Below, one piece after another: positions 25,050-34,959 of a stretch of DNA of 64,000 bases. A program made the position numbers and the translations under genes. Location: assembly GCA_029781135.1 (NCBI GenBank), contig JAKOXH010000043.1, positions 229,915 through 293,914 of the forward strand, written 5' to 3'. The notes below the pieces were generated by a model. It had not been told where the DNA came from. It made no database searches and was given only the letters and a program-made list of their open reading frames with translations. Positions within the stretch are counted from its first letter, which is position 1, and every line of letters begins with the position of its first letter. This stretch comes from Planctomycetota bacterium (GTDB lineage: Bacteria > Planctomycetota > Planctomycetia > Pirellulales > Lacipirellulaceae).

Positions 25050-28000
25050 TTAGGTCTGGCGATTTTTCTTCCGCCGAGTTTCGACGGCCAAGCCTAACAG
25101 TCCTAGCCCGGTCAAGACGAACGTGGACGGTTCCGGCACCGCGACGGCGGACAGGGTGATGTCATAGGTCGCGCCGGCCTGGCCAACGTCGGCGTTCATG
25201 TCGGTCAACAGGTGCAACGTCGCCGTATAAGTGCCGACCCGCGTCGGATTGAATCCGACGTTGATAGCCTGCGTTTGATTGCCATTCAGCGAGAACGCGC
25301 TGGGCAGCCCGTTGATTGAGAAGACGCCGCTGGGGTCGTCGAGCGTGTAGCTCAGGATGGACAGCTCGATCAGTTGCGGCGATTGCCGGATGGCATCGCG
25401 CCAGATTGAATTGATCGATGAAAGCGCATCGGCATTGAGCAGATTGAACGATCCATTCTCGGAGTTTCCGGTGAAGATACTGGGCAACGTGAACGTGTTG
25501 CCGCTGGCGCCGCTGCCGGTAAGCGATGGCGATGGGCCGAAGATGAGAGCCTTCAGTTGAAACGTGATGTTGCGCGGATCATCGTCATACTCCGGCGAAT
25601 GCGTCGCGTCGGCGACGACCTGCTCGGTGCCGATCGGCAGGCCCTTGGTATAGAGCGGAACAGTTGTGGAATCCCATTGCTGGCCAACACCCACCTGGGA
25701 ATAGTCTTGCGTTGACTGCACATAGAGCGGCCCGGTCTGCAGGAGTTGCGGCTGCAGCGTGCGAATTCTCACGCTGCCCGTCGTGACAGTGCCGACGTTG
25801 CCCTCGCCGAACGCCGAAGCGGCGACCGTTCCACTGCCGCCCTGGCGCACGTTAATTCTTGCAATACCTGTGTTGACGGTTCCGCTCGTTTCGGGATCGT
25901 CCCCGATTCCCGCGCCGCGGCCGGTCGTCGCGGATTGGCCGCTGATGCCGAGCATAAGCAGGCCGTTGTCTTCGAGGTAGACGGTGGTGGCACCGGGCGA
26001 ACCGGACAAGCCGGGCGTGGGCGTGCCGCTGAAGTGGCGTGCTTTGCCGTAGGGGGAGAATGATGCGGTGACATTCTGTGTGTCTGATGCGTACATCGCG
26101 AAGGTTTGGCGCGCGGAGAGCGTCGTCATATCGGTGGGCGTGGTTGCGCCGGGCGTGAGCGCTGGATCATTGAGATAGCCATTGCCCGCGCGCAATGGAA
26201 CCGGGGCTGCCGGGATGTAATCGCCGAAGATCGATGAGTGGGTCGGATCGACGGACATCATCGCGGGCGATTTGATGTCGCTGGCGAAAGCGCTGTAGAG
26301 GAGCATATCCTGGTTGTTGCCGTTGAATTGGCCGATGTTGAACTGCGCATCGAGCCACGATGCTTTGACGCGCGTGACCGCGGCGACGCGAAGATGCCCA
26401 GGCTTGGGCGGCGGCGCGACCAGCTCGCTGAGGCTCTCGACGCCCTTGGAAACAGGCACGCCAACGTTTGCTTCGGCGAGCATGCCATACGGCGCAGCGC
26501 CGCCGATGATCGCGGGGACGTTCGGGAAAATGCCAACCGGCGTGCTCACAATGGAATAGGAGCGATACGGATTGCCGCCGGCCGCACGAGCGCCGAAATA
26601 GGTTGGTGTGCTGAGGGACGCGCCGGAGCCGGAATAAGCGTGGATGTAGGTCGCGCCGTTGGCGGAGCGTGTGACGCCGTCGCCAGCGAGTCCGCCGGTG
26701 GTGGTGGTCGAGCCGCTGTATTTGAGGTCTGAGGCGACGATCTGGACGACGCCGCCCGTGCCGCCGATGCCGTATCCGCCCGTGCCGCCATCGCCTCCCT
26801 TTCCGCCATTGCCGCCGCCGCCGCCGCGTCCTGCACCAGCCCCTGGAGAGTCGGAACCCCCGCCGGGCGTTCCATTTGCGCCCGGAACACCGGTCTGGCC
26901 CGCAAGACCATCTCCGCCGTTGGCGACAGCCGTGCCGTTGAAGGTCAGGATTCCGCGCACGAGCAACTGGATGCCGCCACCGCCGCCACCACCGTCGCCG
27001 CCCCGACCACCATCGCCGCCAACGCCGCCGCTGCCTCCGTCGCCGCCGCGCGTGCCCCAATGGACGCCGAGGAGCGAGACTCCACTTGCTCCGCCGCCTC
27101 CGCCTCCGCCGCCGTGCCCGGCCAACATGCCCGCGCCCCCAGTCCCGCCCGCACCGCCACCATTTCCACCATGCAGTGAAACCGTCGAGGGGTTCAAAAG
27201 ATTCTGGATGCTCGCCGCGGAATTGCCGTCAATGCCCTTCATGCCATTTGAGCCGTCGCCCCCTCGGTCTCCAGGCCGGCCAGGCGTCGCGATTCCCCAG
27301 ACGCCATCCTGACCGCCCGCGCCTCCCGCGCCTGCCGCGCCCGACGTTGAGATCCAGCCGGCGTAGGGGAGGAACGCTTTTTCAGTCCCACCCGCCGCGA
27401 CCGCCGCGTTCCCTTGACCAGACTGCCCCGCTCCGCCCCCGGGCGCATGAAACAGCGTGGGAAAAGCTGGGTTATCGCTCTCCATTACGGTGACGCCGGA
27501 CGGAAGAATTTTGTTGTAAACAATGCCGAATGTTTCGCCATCTTTACCGCGCGGCGCGAGATCAGTTCCTCCGTCTCCGCCCGGATTGCCTGCCACGAGA
27601 TGTCCAGGGCCGATATATGCGGGCGTTACCCCCCTAAAGCCCAGCGTATCGGGAGCGCTCGCTGCGCCCCCCGCTCCGCCACCAGCGCCACTCACGACGC
27701 CTTGAGCGCTCACATCGATCGTCGCACCGCTGGCGATCGTCGCGTTATTCCCCACCTCAAGTTGGATCAGGTTCGGCCCGATGCCAAAGATTTTTTGATC
27801 CGAGTTAAGCGTCAGATTCCCCGAAACGAAATACTTGGCGGCAGTCCCCGTCGCCGTCTGTCCGCCGGCAAACGGATCGGCCACGATCGGCGAGATCGAC
27901 TGCGTGCCCAGGTATGCGATCGTTACACCATTGATCGTCGCCGTCGGATTGGACGGGCCGATGCGCACAATCGTCGCGCCGTCGCTCGTGATGCGCGACG

Positions 28001-28184
28001 GCAAGGTTGTGTTATTCCCGGTATCCAGCACGTAATAGATCGGCGCGGCGTGTGCCGGACGATTCGACGCGCAGACCACCGCCAACACGGCAAGTGCCAG
28101 AATGGCCCTTCTCTGGCGGATATTTTTGCCGCCAGTAAATTGTCGTTCATTCCTACCATACCGAGGATGAGCAGTTTTGATCAT
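25050..28184 (-). CDS. Large Gly-rich PEP-CTERM extracellular protein
   Basis: A 1044-residue exported protein: a signal peptide after a 26-residue basic lead (AILALAVLAVVCASNRPAHA, cleavage near 47), a beta-rich region, two long Gly-rich blocks (about 160-340 and 340-490, GGxGG and GGDGG repeats) and a second beta-rich half. It ends with a PEP-CTERM signal: VPEPS, a hydrophobic helix (FVLTGLGLLGLA) and ETRRKKNRQT. The Gly-rich part resembles structural or matrix proteins. GGAAG lies 6 bases before the ATG. Exosortase is not in the window. Family-level function is unknown. Confidence 0.85.
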   Translation of the reverse strand: MIKTAHPRYGRNERQFTGGKNIRQRRAILALAVLAVVCASNRPAHAAPIYYVLDTGNNTTLPSRITSDGATIVRIGPSNPTATINGVTIAYLGTQSISPIVADPFAGGQTATGTAAKYFVSGNLTLNSDQKIFGIGPNLIQLEVGNNATIASGATIDVSAQGVVSGAGGGAGGAASAPDTLGFRGVTPAYIGPGHLVAGNPGGDGGTDLAPRGKDGETFGIVYNKILPSGVTVMESDNPAFPTLFHAPGGGAGQSGQGNAAVAAGGTEKAFLPYAGWISTSGAAGAGGAGGQDGVWGIATPGRPGDRGGDGSNGMKGIDGNSAASIQNLLNPSTVSLHGGNGGGAGGTGGAGMLAGHGGGGGGGGASGVSLLGVHWGTRGGDGGSGGVGGDGGRGGDGGGGGGGIQLLVRGILTFNGTAVANGGDGLAGQTGVPGANGTPGGGSDSPGAGAGRGGGGGNGGKGGDGGTGGYGIGGTGGVVQIVASDLKYSGSTTTTGGLAGDGVTRSANGATYIHAYSGSGASLSTPTYFGARAAGGNPYRSYSIVSTPVGIFPNVPAIIGGAAPYGMLAEANVGVPVSKGVESLSELVAPPPKPGHLRVAAVTRVKASWLDAQFNIGQFNGNNQDMLLYSAFASDIKSPAMMSVDPTHSSIFGDYIPAAPVPLRAGNGYLNDPALTPGATTPTDMTTLSARQTFAMYASDTQNVTASFSPYGKARHFSGTPTPGLSGSPGATTVYLEDNGLLMLGISGQSATTGRGAGIGDDPETSGTVNTGIARINVRQGGSGTVAASAFGEGNVGTVTTGSVRIRTLQPQLLQTGPLYVQSTQDYSQVGVGQQWDSTTVPLYTKGLPIGTEQVVADATHSPEYDDDPRNITFQLKALIFGPSPSLTGSGASGNTFTLPSIFTGNSENGSFNLLNADALSSINSIWRDAIRQSPQLIELSILSYTLDDPSGVFSINGLPSAFSLNGNQTQAINVGFNPTRVGTYTATLHLLTDMNADVGQAGATYDITLSAVAVPEPSTFVLTGLGLLGLAVETRRKKNRQT

Positions 28185-28791
28185 GTTTTCTTCCGGAAAT
28201 GAGAGTTCGACGAAGCACGGAATGTCGTGGGTGGTCTATACGTTGCTTGCACGCTGGGCCGCAGCCAAGAGGTGATGCATTTCAATTTCTCTCGTCAACG
28301 CACGGAATGGCGGATCCGCCTACCGCCGGAGGAAAATGCAGAGGAGCGAATGATTTGGGCGACCTGCGGATAGGAGATTTTGGCAAACTGCGCACAATGA
28401 TCTGATCTTAAACCACCCGATCGGTGGGATCAAGTATTCGGGACCGTCCCTAAGAAATGGAACCGTGGCTCCACGAAATATACCCAGGAATACAGACTGC
28501 TTTCACCTGGGCGGGAAACTTTTTTCCGAACGGTCCCTAGGTTTGGTGGACGCAATCGCTGAAAATCCGCCGGCCCAATGATCGACCGACACAAATAGCT
28601 TGCCGACAATAACTGGATCATAGCCTCCAAGCTCGTAGCGCAATCGCTGTGTGCCACGCCGCCGCAAAGCACAACGCTCCTGCTTGCGCTGCGAGCTTCG
28701 ACCTGCGGAATCCGGCGGCTGGAAGGCGGCGCGGGAATCGGTACAATCTAGCAACTCGTTGCTCTGATCCTTCCTCCCGAAAGGACTCGCT
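28185..28791. other. Divergent intergenic region with repeat remnants
   Basis: The 607 bases hold no recognisable gene. GGGACCGTCCCTA (from 28440) and ACGGTCCCTA (from 28529) are related inverted or partly palindromic sequences. At 28618-28643 CATAGCCTCCAAGCTCG followed by AGCGCAA repeats the sequence just after the alpha-2-macroglobulin relic (from 23554). These look like fragments of dispersed repeats. Confidence 0.5.
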
Positions 28792-29412
28792 GTGTCTGTG
28801 GTTGCAGAGGAACAAATTCTCGTTGTCCCCACGTCGTTGTTTCGTGAGTTGGGATATTTCCAGGGTTTTTCGCGCGAGATCGACCGCTACTGGCCCCAGC
28901 TCGTGACGGGCAACCACGTGGAATACCGGGCCCGCGGCGAGATGGAAGAAGATCCGAGCTTCAAACAGTTGATCCCCTACGCACTGTTCCGCTGGACGGA
29001 TGCCGGCGGCACCGTGCATTTGTTCGAATACCAACGTGGCAGTGGCCAGGGCGAGCGCCGTTTGCACGCCAAACGGAGCGTGGGTGTTGGTGGGCACATT
29101 TCGTCGGTCGATGCGGAGGCTGGAACATCGGACGATGTTTATCGCGAAGGCATGCGACGAGAACTCGACGAAGAAGTTATCATCGATACGCCCTACACGG
29201 AAACGGTCGTGGGGCTGATTAATGATGATGAAACGCCGGTCGGCCGGGTGCATTTGGGGATGGTCCACCTGTGCGACGTCCAGCAGCCGAACGTGCGGCC
29301 GCGAGAGGCCGATATCCTTGACGCTCGCTTCACCCCCGTTGCCGAGATTCTCACACGGCTTGACCAGTTCGAAACGTGGTCTTCCATCGCCGTGCGGGCG
29401 TTGTTTGGGTGA
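28792..29412 (+). CDS. Nudix-like protein, putative phosphoesterase
   Basis: The 206-residue protein contains a Nudix-box-like segment: GGHIS at 100-104 and REGMRRELDEE at 118-128, matching the RExxEE core, with a longer gap than usual between its glycine and the acidic core. Nudix enzymes cleave nucleoside diphosphates linked to another group, or serve as sensors; the substrate here is unknown. The GTG start has AAGGA 6 bases upstream. It is 114 bases upstream of the cysteine desulfurase on the same strand. Confidence 0.8.
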   Translation: MSVVAEEQILVVPTSLFRELGYFQGFSREIDRYWPQLVTGNHVEYRARGEMEEDPSFKQLIPYALFRWTDAGGTVHLFEYQRGSGQGERRLHAKRSVGVGGHISSVDAEAGTSDDVYREGMRRELDEEVIIDTPYTETVVGLINDDETPVGRVHLGMVHLCDVQQPNVRPREADILDARFTPVAEILTRLDQFETWSSIAVRALFG

Positions 29413-29526
29413 TGTTCGATGTGCGATTCGCATTTTTCCGGAGCTAACCCGCAAGCGGAAGTTGGGCGTTTGCCTGTGTATAATTGAGCGGCCATGCTCA
29501 TTACGCCGCTTGCGGTTTAGCTCGAT

Positions 29527-30759
29527 ATGCCGACCGACCCCACCAAGTTCGTCTACCTCGATAACCATGCAACGACCCGTGTTGATCCGCGCGTAGTCGA
29601 GGCGATGTTGCCATTTTTCGACGAGAAATACGGCAATCCGCATAGCGTGCATGCGGCCGGTCACGAAGCGCGCGATGCGGTCGAGCAAGCGCGCGGCGAA
29701 ATCGCCGAAGCGATCCATGCCGAACCGAGTGAAATCATCTTCACGAGCGGGGCGACGGAGAGCAATAACCTGGCCATTCGCGGCGTGGCCGAACGGGAGC
29801 GGCGGCGCGGCAATCATTTGGTGAGCGTTGCGACGGAGCACAAAGCGGTGCTTGATCCGCTGGCGCGACTCGGTCGTCGGGCGTACGAAATCACGCTGCT
29901 AAACGTCGAGCAACACGGCAGCCGTAAGGCCGGTTGGCTCGATCCGCAAAAAGTGACCGATGCACTTCGCGACGATACTTGCCTTGTCTCCGTGATGCTC
30001 GCCAACAATGAACTTGGCGTCATCCAGCCGCTGGCGGAGATTGCGGCAATTTGCAGAGCGCGCGGCGTGCCGCTCCATTGCGACGCGACGCAGGCGGTCG
30101 GCAAAATCCCGGTGGATGTGGCGGCACTTGGCATCGACCTCATGAGTTTTTCGGCCCACAAAATCTACGGGCCGAAGGGAATCGGTGCGCTTTACGTGCG
30201 GCGGCGCGATCCGATCATGCGGCTAGAGCCGCAGATCGTCGGCGGCGGACAGCAGGAAGGCCGCCGCAGCGGCACGCTGAATGTGCCGGGGATCATCGGC
30301 TTCGCGAAGGCGCTGGCGCTGTGTGTCGACGAGATGGCGGCGGAGTCAAAACGATTAGCCACTCTGCGAAACGAACTTGCAGCCGCGATTCAAAGTCGAG
30401 TTGATAACGTGGAACTTTGTGGTCCACAACTCGACTTCCGCAATGCAGATGGCACTGCCTTGCGACTGCCAAACAACCTCAACCTCTCGTTCAGCAACGT
30501 CGATGGCGAGGCGTTGCTGCTGGCGATGGGCAATTTGGCGGTCAGCAGCGGGGCGGCCTGTACGTCGTCCGACACCGGCCCGAGCCATGTGCTGCTAGCC
30601 CTGGGGTTAAGCGAAGCCGCTGCCCGCAGCAGCTTGCGGTTTGGGCTGGGCCGCTTCAATACAGCGGCCGATATCACATTTGCGGCCGATCAGGTGGTTG
30701 CCGCCGTCCAGCGATTGCGACAATTTGGTAGCTGGCCCTCAGCCACGAAAACAAGGTAA
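29527..30759 (+). CDS. Cysteine desulfurase (IscS/NifS family)
   Basis: PLP enzyme that takes sulfur from cysteine for Fe-S clusters or tRNA thiolation. In the 410 residues, YLDNHATT (10-17), His105 (ATEHKAVL), the PLP lysine Lys212 (SFSAHKIYGPKG) and the catalytic Cys345 (SSGAACTSS) are all present. The loop after Cys345 is of the class I type. It is 163 bases before the A-type carrier gene on the same strand, suggesting shared use in Fe-S assembly. No IscU or IscR gene is nearby. Confidence 0.95.
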   Translation: MPTDPTKFVYLDNHATTRVDPRVVEAMLPFFDEKYGNPHSVHAAGHEARDAVEQARGEIAEAIHAEPSEIIFTSGATESNNLAIRGVAERERRRGNHLVSVATEHKAVLDPLARLGRRAYEITLLNVEQHGSRKAGWLDPQKVTDALRDDTCLVSVMLANNELGVIQPLAEIAAICRARGVPLHCDATQAVGKIPVDVAALGIDLMSFSAHKIYGPKGIGALYVRRRDPIMRLEPQIVGGGQQEGRRSGTLNVPGIIGFAKALALCVDEMAAESKRLATLRNELAAAIQSRVDNVELCGPQLDFRNADGTALRLPNNLNLSFSNVDGEALLLAMGNLAVSSGAACTSSDTGPSHVLLALGLSEAAARSSLRFGLGRFNTAADITFAADQVVAAVQRLRQFGSWPSATKTR

Positions 30760-30922
30760 ATCGGCGAAAATCGATTTCCCGTTTTCCTCGCTTGAGCCGA
30801 TGACTATAATTTGACAATAGTTTATGCGAAAAATACTGCCGGCCTCGGCGCCTAGCCGACGTCCGAGTATCGCAGCGCAAAACGTGCTGTATTCCTATCG
30901 TTTATGAGGAGAAACTAGATCG

Positions 30923-31255
30923 ATGGCCGTCATTCTGACAGAGAAAGCTGCAAGCGAAGTCAAGCGAATCATTGCAGATCAGAAGATTGAACCCGAAATG
31001 CGGCTCCGCGTGGGTGTCACCGGCGGCGGTTGCAGCGGGTTCTCGTATGCGCTTGGTTTCGATAAGACCTACGATGAAAAGACCGATTCCCAATATGAAT
31101 ATCATGGCGTGCCGGTCGTGGTCGACAAGAAGAGCGCGCTTTATCTCGATGGCACGACCATCGATTTCTATGAAGGCCTGGAAGCCCGCGGCTTCAAGTT
31201 CGATAATCCAAATGCCGTGAAGTCGTGCGGCTGCGGTAGTTCGTTTCAAGCGTGA
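30923..31255 (+). CDS. A-type Fe-S cluster carrier (IscA/ErpA/HesB family)
   Basis: A 110-residue carrier with the three conserved cysteines: Cys37 (GGGCSGFSY) and Cys102/Cys104 (SCGCGSSF). It binds and hands on Fe-S clusters. GAGGAG lies 11 bases before the ATG. It follows the cysteine desulfurase and is followed by a 7-bp repeat array. Confidence 0.95.
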   Translation: MAVILTEKAASEVKRIIADQKIEPEMRLRVGVTGGGCSGFSYALGFDKTYDEKTDSQYEYHGVPVVVDKKSALYLDGTTIDFYEGLEARGFKFDNPNAVKSCGCGSSFQA

Positions 31256-31259
31256 GAAT

Positions 31260-31294
31260 GGTTGAGGGTCGAGGGTTGAAGGTTGAGGGCCAGA
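31260..31294 (+). repeat. 7-bp tandem array, GGTTGAG units
   Basis: GGTTGAG, GGTCGAG, GGTTGAA, GGTTGAG and a degenerate GGCCAGA follow each other in strict 7-bp register, starting 5 bases after the stop of the Fe-S carrier gene. Confidence 0.8.
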
Positions 31295-31509
31295 AGAAGT
31301 CATTCGGGACCTTGTCTTTTCACTCCCAGCTTCTAAACGCCGGCTAGCTAATCCCTACCATCGCTACAACCGGCCCGTACATTTTTTGCTAATGGAAATT
31401 GCTTTTCCGACCCAATAAGGTAGGCTTTTAACAAGGAGATGGCCCGTCTGGCGCTGGGCGTCATTCCGGCTTGTGAAGTAACTTTAGCCTCCCCGGGCGG
31501 TATTGCACC

Positions 31510-31686
31510 ATGATGAAACACTTTAAAGCACTGCTCCGCGATGAGGATGGGCCAACGGCCGTGGAGTACGCCGTCATGCTGGCGCTGATTGTCGGCGTCT
31601 GCCTCGGCGCAGTCCACGCGATGGCAAGCGCCACAGCCCGGAGTTTCGATACTTCGGCCACTGAGCTAGCGGGCGCATTGGGTTAG
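31510..31686 (+). CDS. Flp-type type IVb pilin, solitary copy
   Basis: A 58-residue reading frame, too short for ordinary calling, starts at the ATG at 31510 (a second ATG follows at once). It reads KHFKALLRDEDGPTAVEYAV and then a hydrophobic helix (MLALIVGVCLGAVHAMA), that is, the Flp prepilin site G/PTAVEY with Glu at mature position 5. It is closely similar to the pilin at 50003-50176. It lies 18 kb from the Tad genes on the opposite strand, with no assembly gene nearby. The ribosome site is weak. Confidence 0.9.
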   Translation: MMKHFKALLRDEDGPTAVEYAVMLALIVGVCLGAVHAMASATARSFDTSATELAGALG

Positions 31687-31910
31687 GAATTATCCTGCTC
31701 AACGGCATCCTCCTCGTCTTTTCAATCGGCCGAGTAACTGCACGTAGGCCGCTGGGTCGATGTCTGCGGAGCTTTCCTCCCGACATTGCCGATGGCGCTG
31801 CGCATCGCATCAAACACCAACCGGCTGCGCCGGCCAAGTCGTTCATGCGCTGAATAACACGCTGTAACGCTGGCTACGGAGCGGGTTGGTGTCGCCGACG
31901 CACGGCCCAA

Positions 31911-32966
31911 TCAGACGATCAACATTGCGTCGCCATAGCTAAAGAAGCGGTACTCCTCGCGGATCGCCTGGCGATACGCCTCGGCGATGAGTTCTCCGCC
32001 ACCGAACGTTTGCACCAACACGAGAAGCGTCGTGCGGGGGAAGTGGAAGTTGGTGAGTAAGGCGTCAATGGCCTGGAATTCGAAGGGCGGGCGGATGAAC
32101 AAATCGGTTGTGCCCTGCCAGGCGGCGAGCGCGCGTTGTTTCTCTTGAGCCACGGTTTCGAGCGTGCGGACCACGGTCGTTCCCACGGCGATGACCCGGC
32201 CGCCCATGGCGCGCGTCTGATTGAGTTCGGCCGCGGTGGCCGCCGTGACCTCTGCCCATTCGGAATGCATCCGATGCTCCGCCAACGATTCTGTCTCAAT
32301 TGGTCGAAACGTGCCGAGGCCCACGTGCAATGTGATGCGCGAGAGCGCAACGCCGCGGGCTTCGAGTGCTTTCAGCAATTCTCGCGTGAAGTGCAAGCCC
32401 GCCGTCGGCGCTGCAATCGCACCAGGACGCTGTGCGTAGACCGTTTGGTAGTTGACAACGTCGTCATCGACCATATTGCCGCCGCGAATGTACGGCGGCA
32501 GCGGCACGCGCCCTAACCGTTCCAGAAGTGTTTCGGTTGGTTCATCCGACTCCGCGCGAGCTAACCACTGGCCCTCGGTCAGCCGCGCAATTAGCCAGAG
32601 TTTCACGCCCGGCCGGCCTTCGCGATCACGCAGGATGATGGCCTCGCCTGGATTCAAACGGCCGCGCGTTTTGCACAGTATCTTCCAAGTACCATCGGGC
32701 GCGGACTCGATATACAGCCCCTGCCAGCGACCGTTGGTCTGCGCCCGAGTGCCGGCCAGCTGGGCGCGGATGACCTTGGTATCGTTGAGCACAAGCCGGT
32801 CAGCCGCCCGCAGCAAATGGGGCAAATCACGAACGTGGTGGTGCGTGATCGTTTGACTGGCGCGGTCCACCACCATGAGGCGTGCGTCGGCCCGGTGGCG
32901 AAGCGGCTCTTGGGCCACCAGCCGCCGAGGAACCTCGAAATCGAAGGGAAAAGCGGCGTCCTGCAT
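31911..32966 (-). CDS. queA: tRNA preQ1(34) S-adenosylmethionine ribosyltransferase-isomerase
   Basis: QueA transfers and rearranges the ribosyl group of S-adenosylmethionine onto preQ1 in tRNA, making epoxyqueuosine. From the ATG at 32966 the protein has 351 residues and begins with the expected FDFEVPRRLVAQEPL; a reading 16 codons longer begins at 33014. RLVLNDTKVIRAQL, NYQTVYAQRPGAIAAPTAGLHFT, LHVGLGTFRP and LLTNFHFPRTTLLVLV are family hallmarks. AGGAA sits about 13 bases upstream of the chosen start. No other queuosine gene is adjacent. Confidence 0.95.
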   Translation of the reverse strand: MQDAAFPFDFEVPRRLVAQEPLRHRADARLMVVDRASQTITHHHVRDLPHLLRAADRLVLNDTKVIRAQLAGTRAQTNGRWQGLYIESAPDGTWKILCKTRGRLNPGEAIILRDREGRPGVKLWLIARLTEGQWLARAESDEPTETLLERLGRVPLPPYIRGGNMVDDDVVNYQTVYAQRPGAIAAPTAGLHFTRELLKALEARGVALSRITLHVGLGTFRPIETESLAEHRMHSEWAEVTAATAAELNQTRAMGGRVIAVGTTVVRTLETVAQEKQRALAAWQGTTDLFIRPPFEFQAIDALLTNFHFPRTTLLVLVQTFGGGELIAEAYRQAIREEYRFFSYGDAMLIV

Positions 32967-33917
32967 GAGAATGGCGGTTCCTGCAAATGTGATGTGGAAG
33001 TTGGGATCCCGCATACTCTGGCGGCGACCAAACTAGGGCGGGTGTCGTTTGAGCAAACCGCCAATCGTCGCATCCCAGTGCCCCGACTGCCACCCCTGAC
33101 AACACCGTTGTCCGAGAGCCTTGGCGTTGAGCCGGTGGCGAACTTCCAGCCCCCCGGAGACCAGCATGGGCAGCCCCCCGCCCTCGGCCGCGATCTGAAA
33201 GCCGACTGCATGGCTTTCGAGAACAGCCGCAATTTCCCAGCTTCACGGCTCAACCGCTAACTGTAAATACGTACAGTGTCAACCGGGAATATTTTTTAAG
33301 TCTTCTTTCCTACTTTCCAGACGCCCGATGGCGAAGCAGGATTTGGAGATAGAGCAAAACTAGTGTACATCCGTATAAACTCGGAGTCCGTTTTACCGGT
33401 TGACGTTTCAGGCGAAAAGGTTATTTTTAGCAGACGCGAGTCGGCAATGGTCGATTGACAGATCATTAAGGCAACCTTGAACCTGACCGTTCCGCTGACA
33501 CGCCAGACAAGGCCTTCTGCTGGGGAGTGTTTGGCCACAGGCTCTCCTCCATAACCGGCTCACACCACCGGCTAGCAGTTGTTGTCTGGCTCGGAGCATG
33601 GAAGCTCCGAGCAGCGGACGGTAGTTTTTGTTCTCGGCTTGGCGTTTCCATCCAGCCAATCTCGACCATTCTCCAGGATAGGGCCAGCCGCGACCTGCGA
33701 AATCCGGCCGTGGCTACGTCAACTGCGTGAGGTCTTCTATCGGATCGCTGGAACGTGGCCGCAGGCGACGAATTAGGGCAGTCGCCCCACGGATGGGCTA
33801 ATCACTTCACGCCGACCGTGCTAGCATTGGCAGCAGCGTGTTTCATTGGATTTACTGTCTTGGCGGGCAGTTGCGATTGTGCGCCAAGCAAGGAATTTGC
33901 TATTTCCCGCTTACGCA
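32967..33917. other. Long intergenic region, no secure gene
   Basis: The 951 bases between the divergent queA and rsmH genes hold only short frames. One at 33296-33538 on the minus strand (80 aa, MAKHSPAEGLVWRVSGTVRF and onward) has no family I recognise and no good ribosome site. The rsmH promoter should lie here. No mraZ gene is present although it often precedes rsmH. Confidence 0.45.
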
Positions 33918-34805
33918 ATGTCGTCGGAGCTGACCCAACATGTGCCGGTGCTAGCCCAGGAAGTGCTGGAATGGCTTCGGCCTGCGGTCGGCCACACGAT
34001 TGTGGATGGCACGCTGGGCGGCGGCGGACACGCCCGGTTACTGGCGCAAGCCGTAGGCTCCAGTGGCCTGGTGATTGGGCTCGACCGAGACACGATTGCG
34101 GTCGAGAAAACGGCTGCGGCGCTCGCCGGTTTACCGGTTCGAGCAATCCAGGCCAATTATGGTGATTTACCGGAAATACTTGGCGAACTGAATGTTGGTG
34201 GCGTCGATGGAATACTCCTCGACTTGGGGCTCTCCAGCGACCAGTTGGCCGACCAAGAGCGAGGGTTCAGTTTTCAAAGCGATGGCCCACTGGATTTGCG
34301 GTTCGATACATCGCGTGGTGTGCCGGCTTGGAAGTTGATCGAGCGACTGAGCGCGGAGCACCTGGCCGATTTGATTTACGAATACGGGGAGGAGAGATTT
34401 AGCCGGCGAATCGCGCGAAGAGTTACCGAGGTTCGCCGACAGGCACCGATTCAAACCGCCGCACAGTTGGCCCGCGTGATACGCGAGTCGGTACCGCGGC
34501 GACGCGACGAGCGAATCGACCCGGCAACGCGTACGTTTCAGGCGTTGCGAATCGCCGTCAACGAGGAATTGAAATGGCTGGAAATCGCTTTACGACGTTT
34601 GCCAGATTGCTTAAGACCCGGCGGCCGCATGGCGATCATTAGCTTTCATTCGTTGGAAGATCGGCTGGTGAAGGAGGCCTTTCGCAACGACGCGAGGCTG
34701 GAAGTAAACACCCGTCGCCCCGTGCGGCCCAGCGAACAAGAAGTTGCGGTAAATCCACGTGCGAGAAGCGCGAAATTACGAGTGGCGGAACGCAAGCCTG
34801 CTTGA
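33918..34805 (+). CDS. rsmH: 16S rRNA (cytosine(1402)-N4)-methyltransferase RsmH
   Basis: Methylates N4 of C1402 in the ribosomal decoding centre. The ATG at 33918 gives 295 residues, beginning with the family's HVPVLAQEVLEWL; a start 24 codons upstream is less likely. SAM-binding GTLGGGGHA, LDLGLSSDQL, RGFSFQSDGPLDLR, RTFQALRIAVNEEL and IISFHSLEDRLVK are all present. The downstream neighbour is a small membrane protein where ftsL often lies. Confidence 0.95.
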   Translation: MSSELTQHVPVLAQEVLEWLRPAVGHTIVDGTLGGGGHARLLAQAVGSSGLVIGLDRDTIAVEKTAAALAGLPVRAIQANYGDLPEILGELNVGGVDGILLDLGLSSDQLADQERGFSFQSDGPLDLRFDTSRGVPAWKLIERLSAEHLADLIYEYGEERFSRRIARRVTEVRRQAPIQTAAQLARVIRESVPRRRDERIDPATRTFQALRIAVNEELKWLEIALRRLPDCLRPGGRMAIISFHSLEDRLVKEAFRNDARLEVNTRRPVRPSEQEVAVNPRARSAKLRVAERKPA

Positions 34806-34959
34806 ACGAAATCAAAATAAGTACGAAATGACACCCTCAACTCGACTCTCTGCCAGAAGAAAGAAGAAGAAGGGGTTATGTCAGGATTCGATAATCGAGA
34901 CCTAGTTGAGCGCGTGATTTGACGCACTTTGTCTCGGGCCTCAAGGAGGAGGCAACACG

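Noticed and set aside
33296..33538. 80-codon minus-strand gene in the queA-rsmH gap
   Set aside because: No family resemblance, no ribosome site, and overlapping frames of similar length on both strands.
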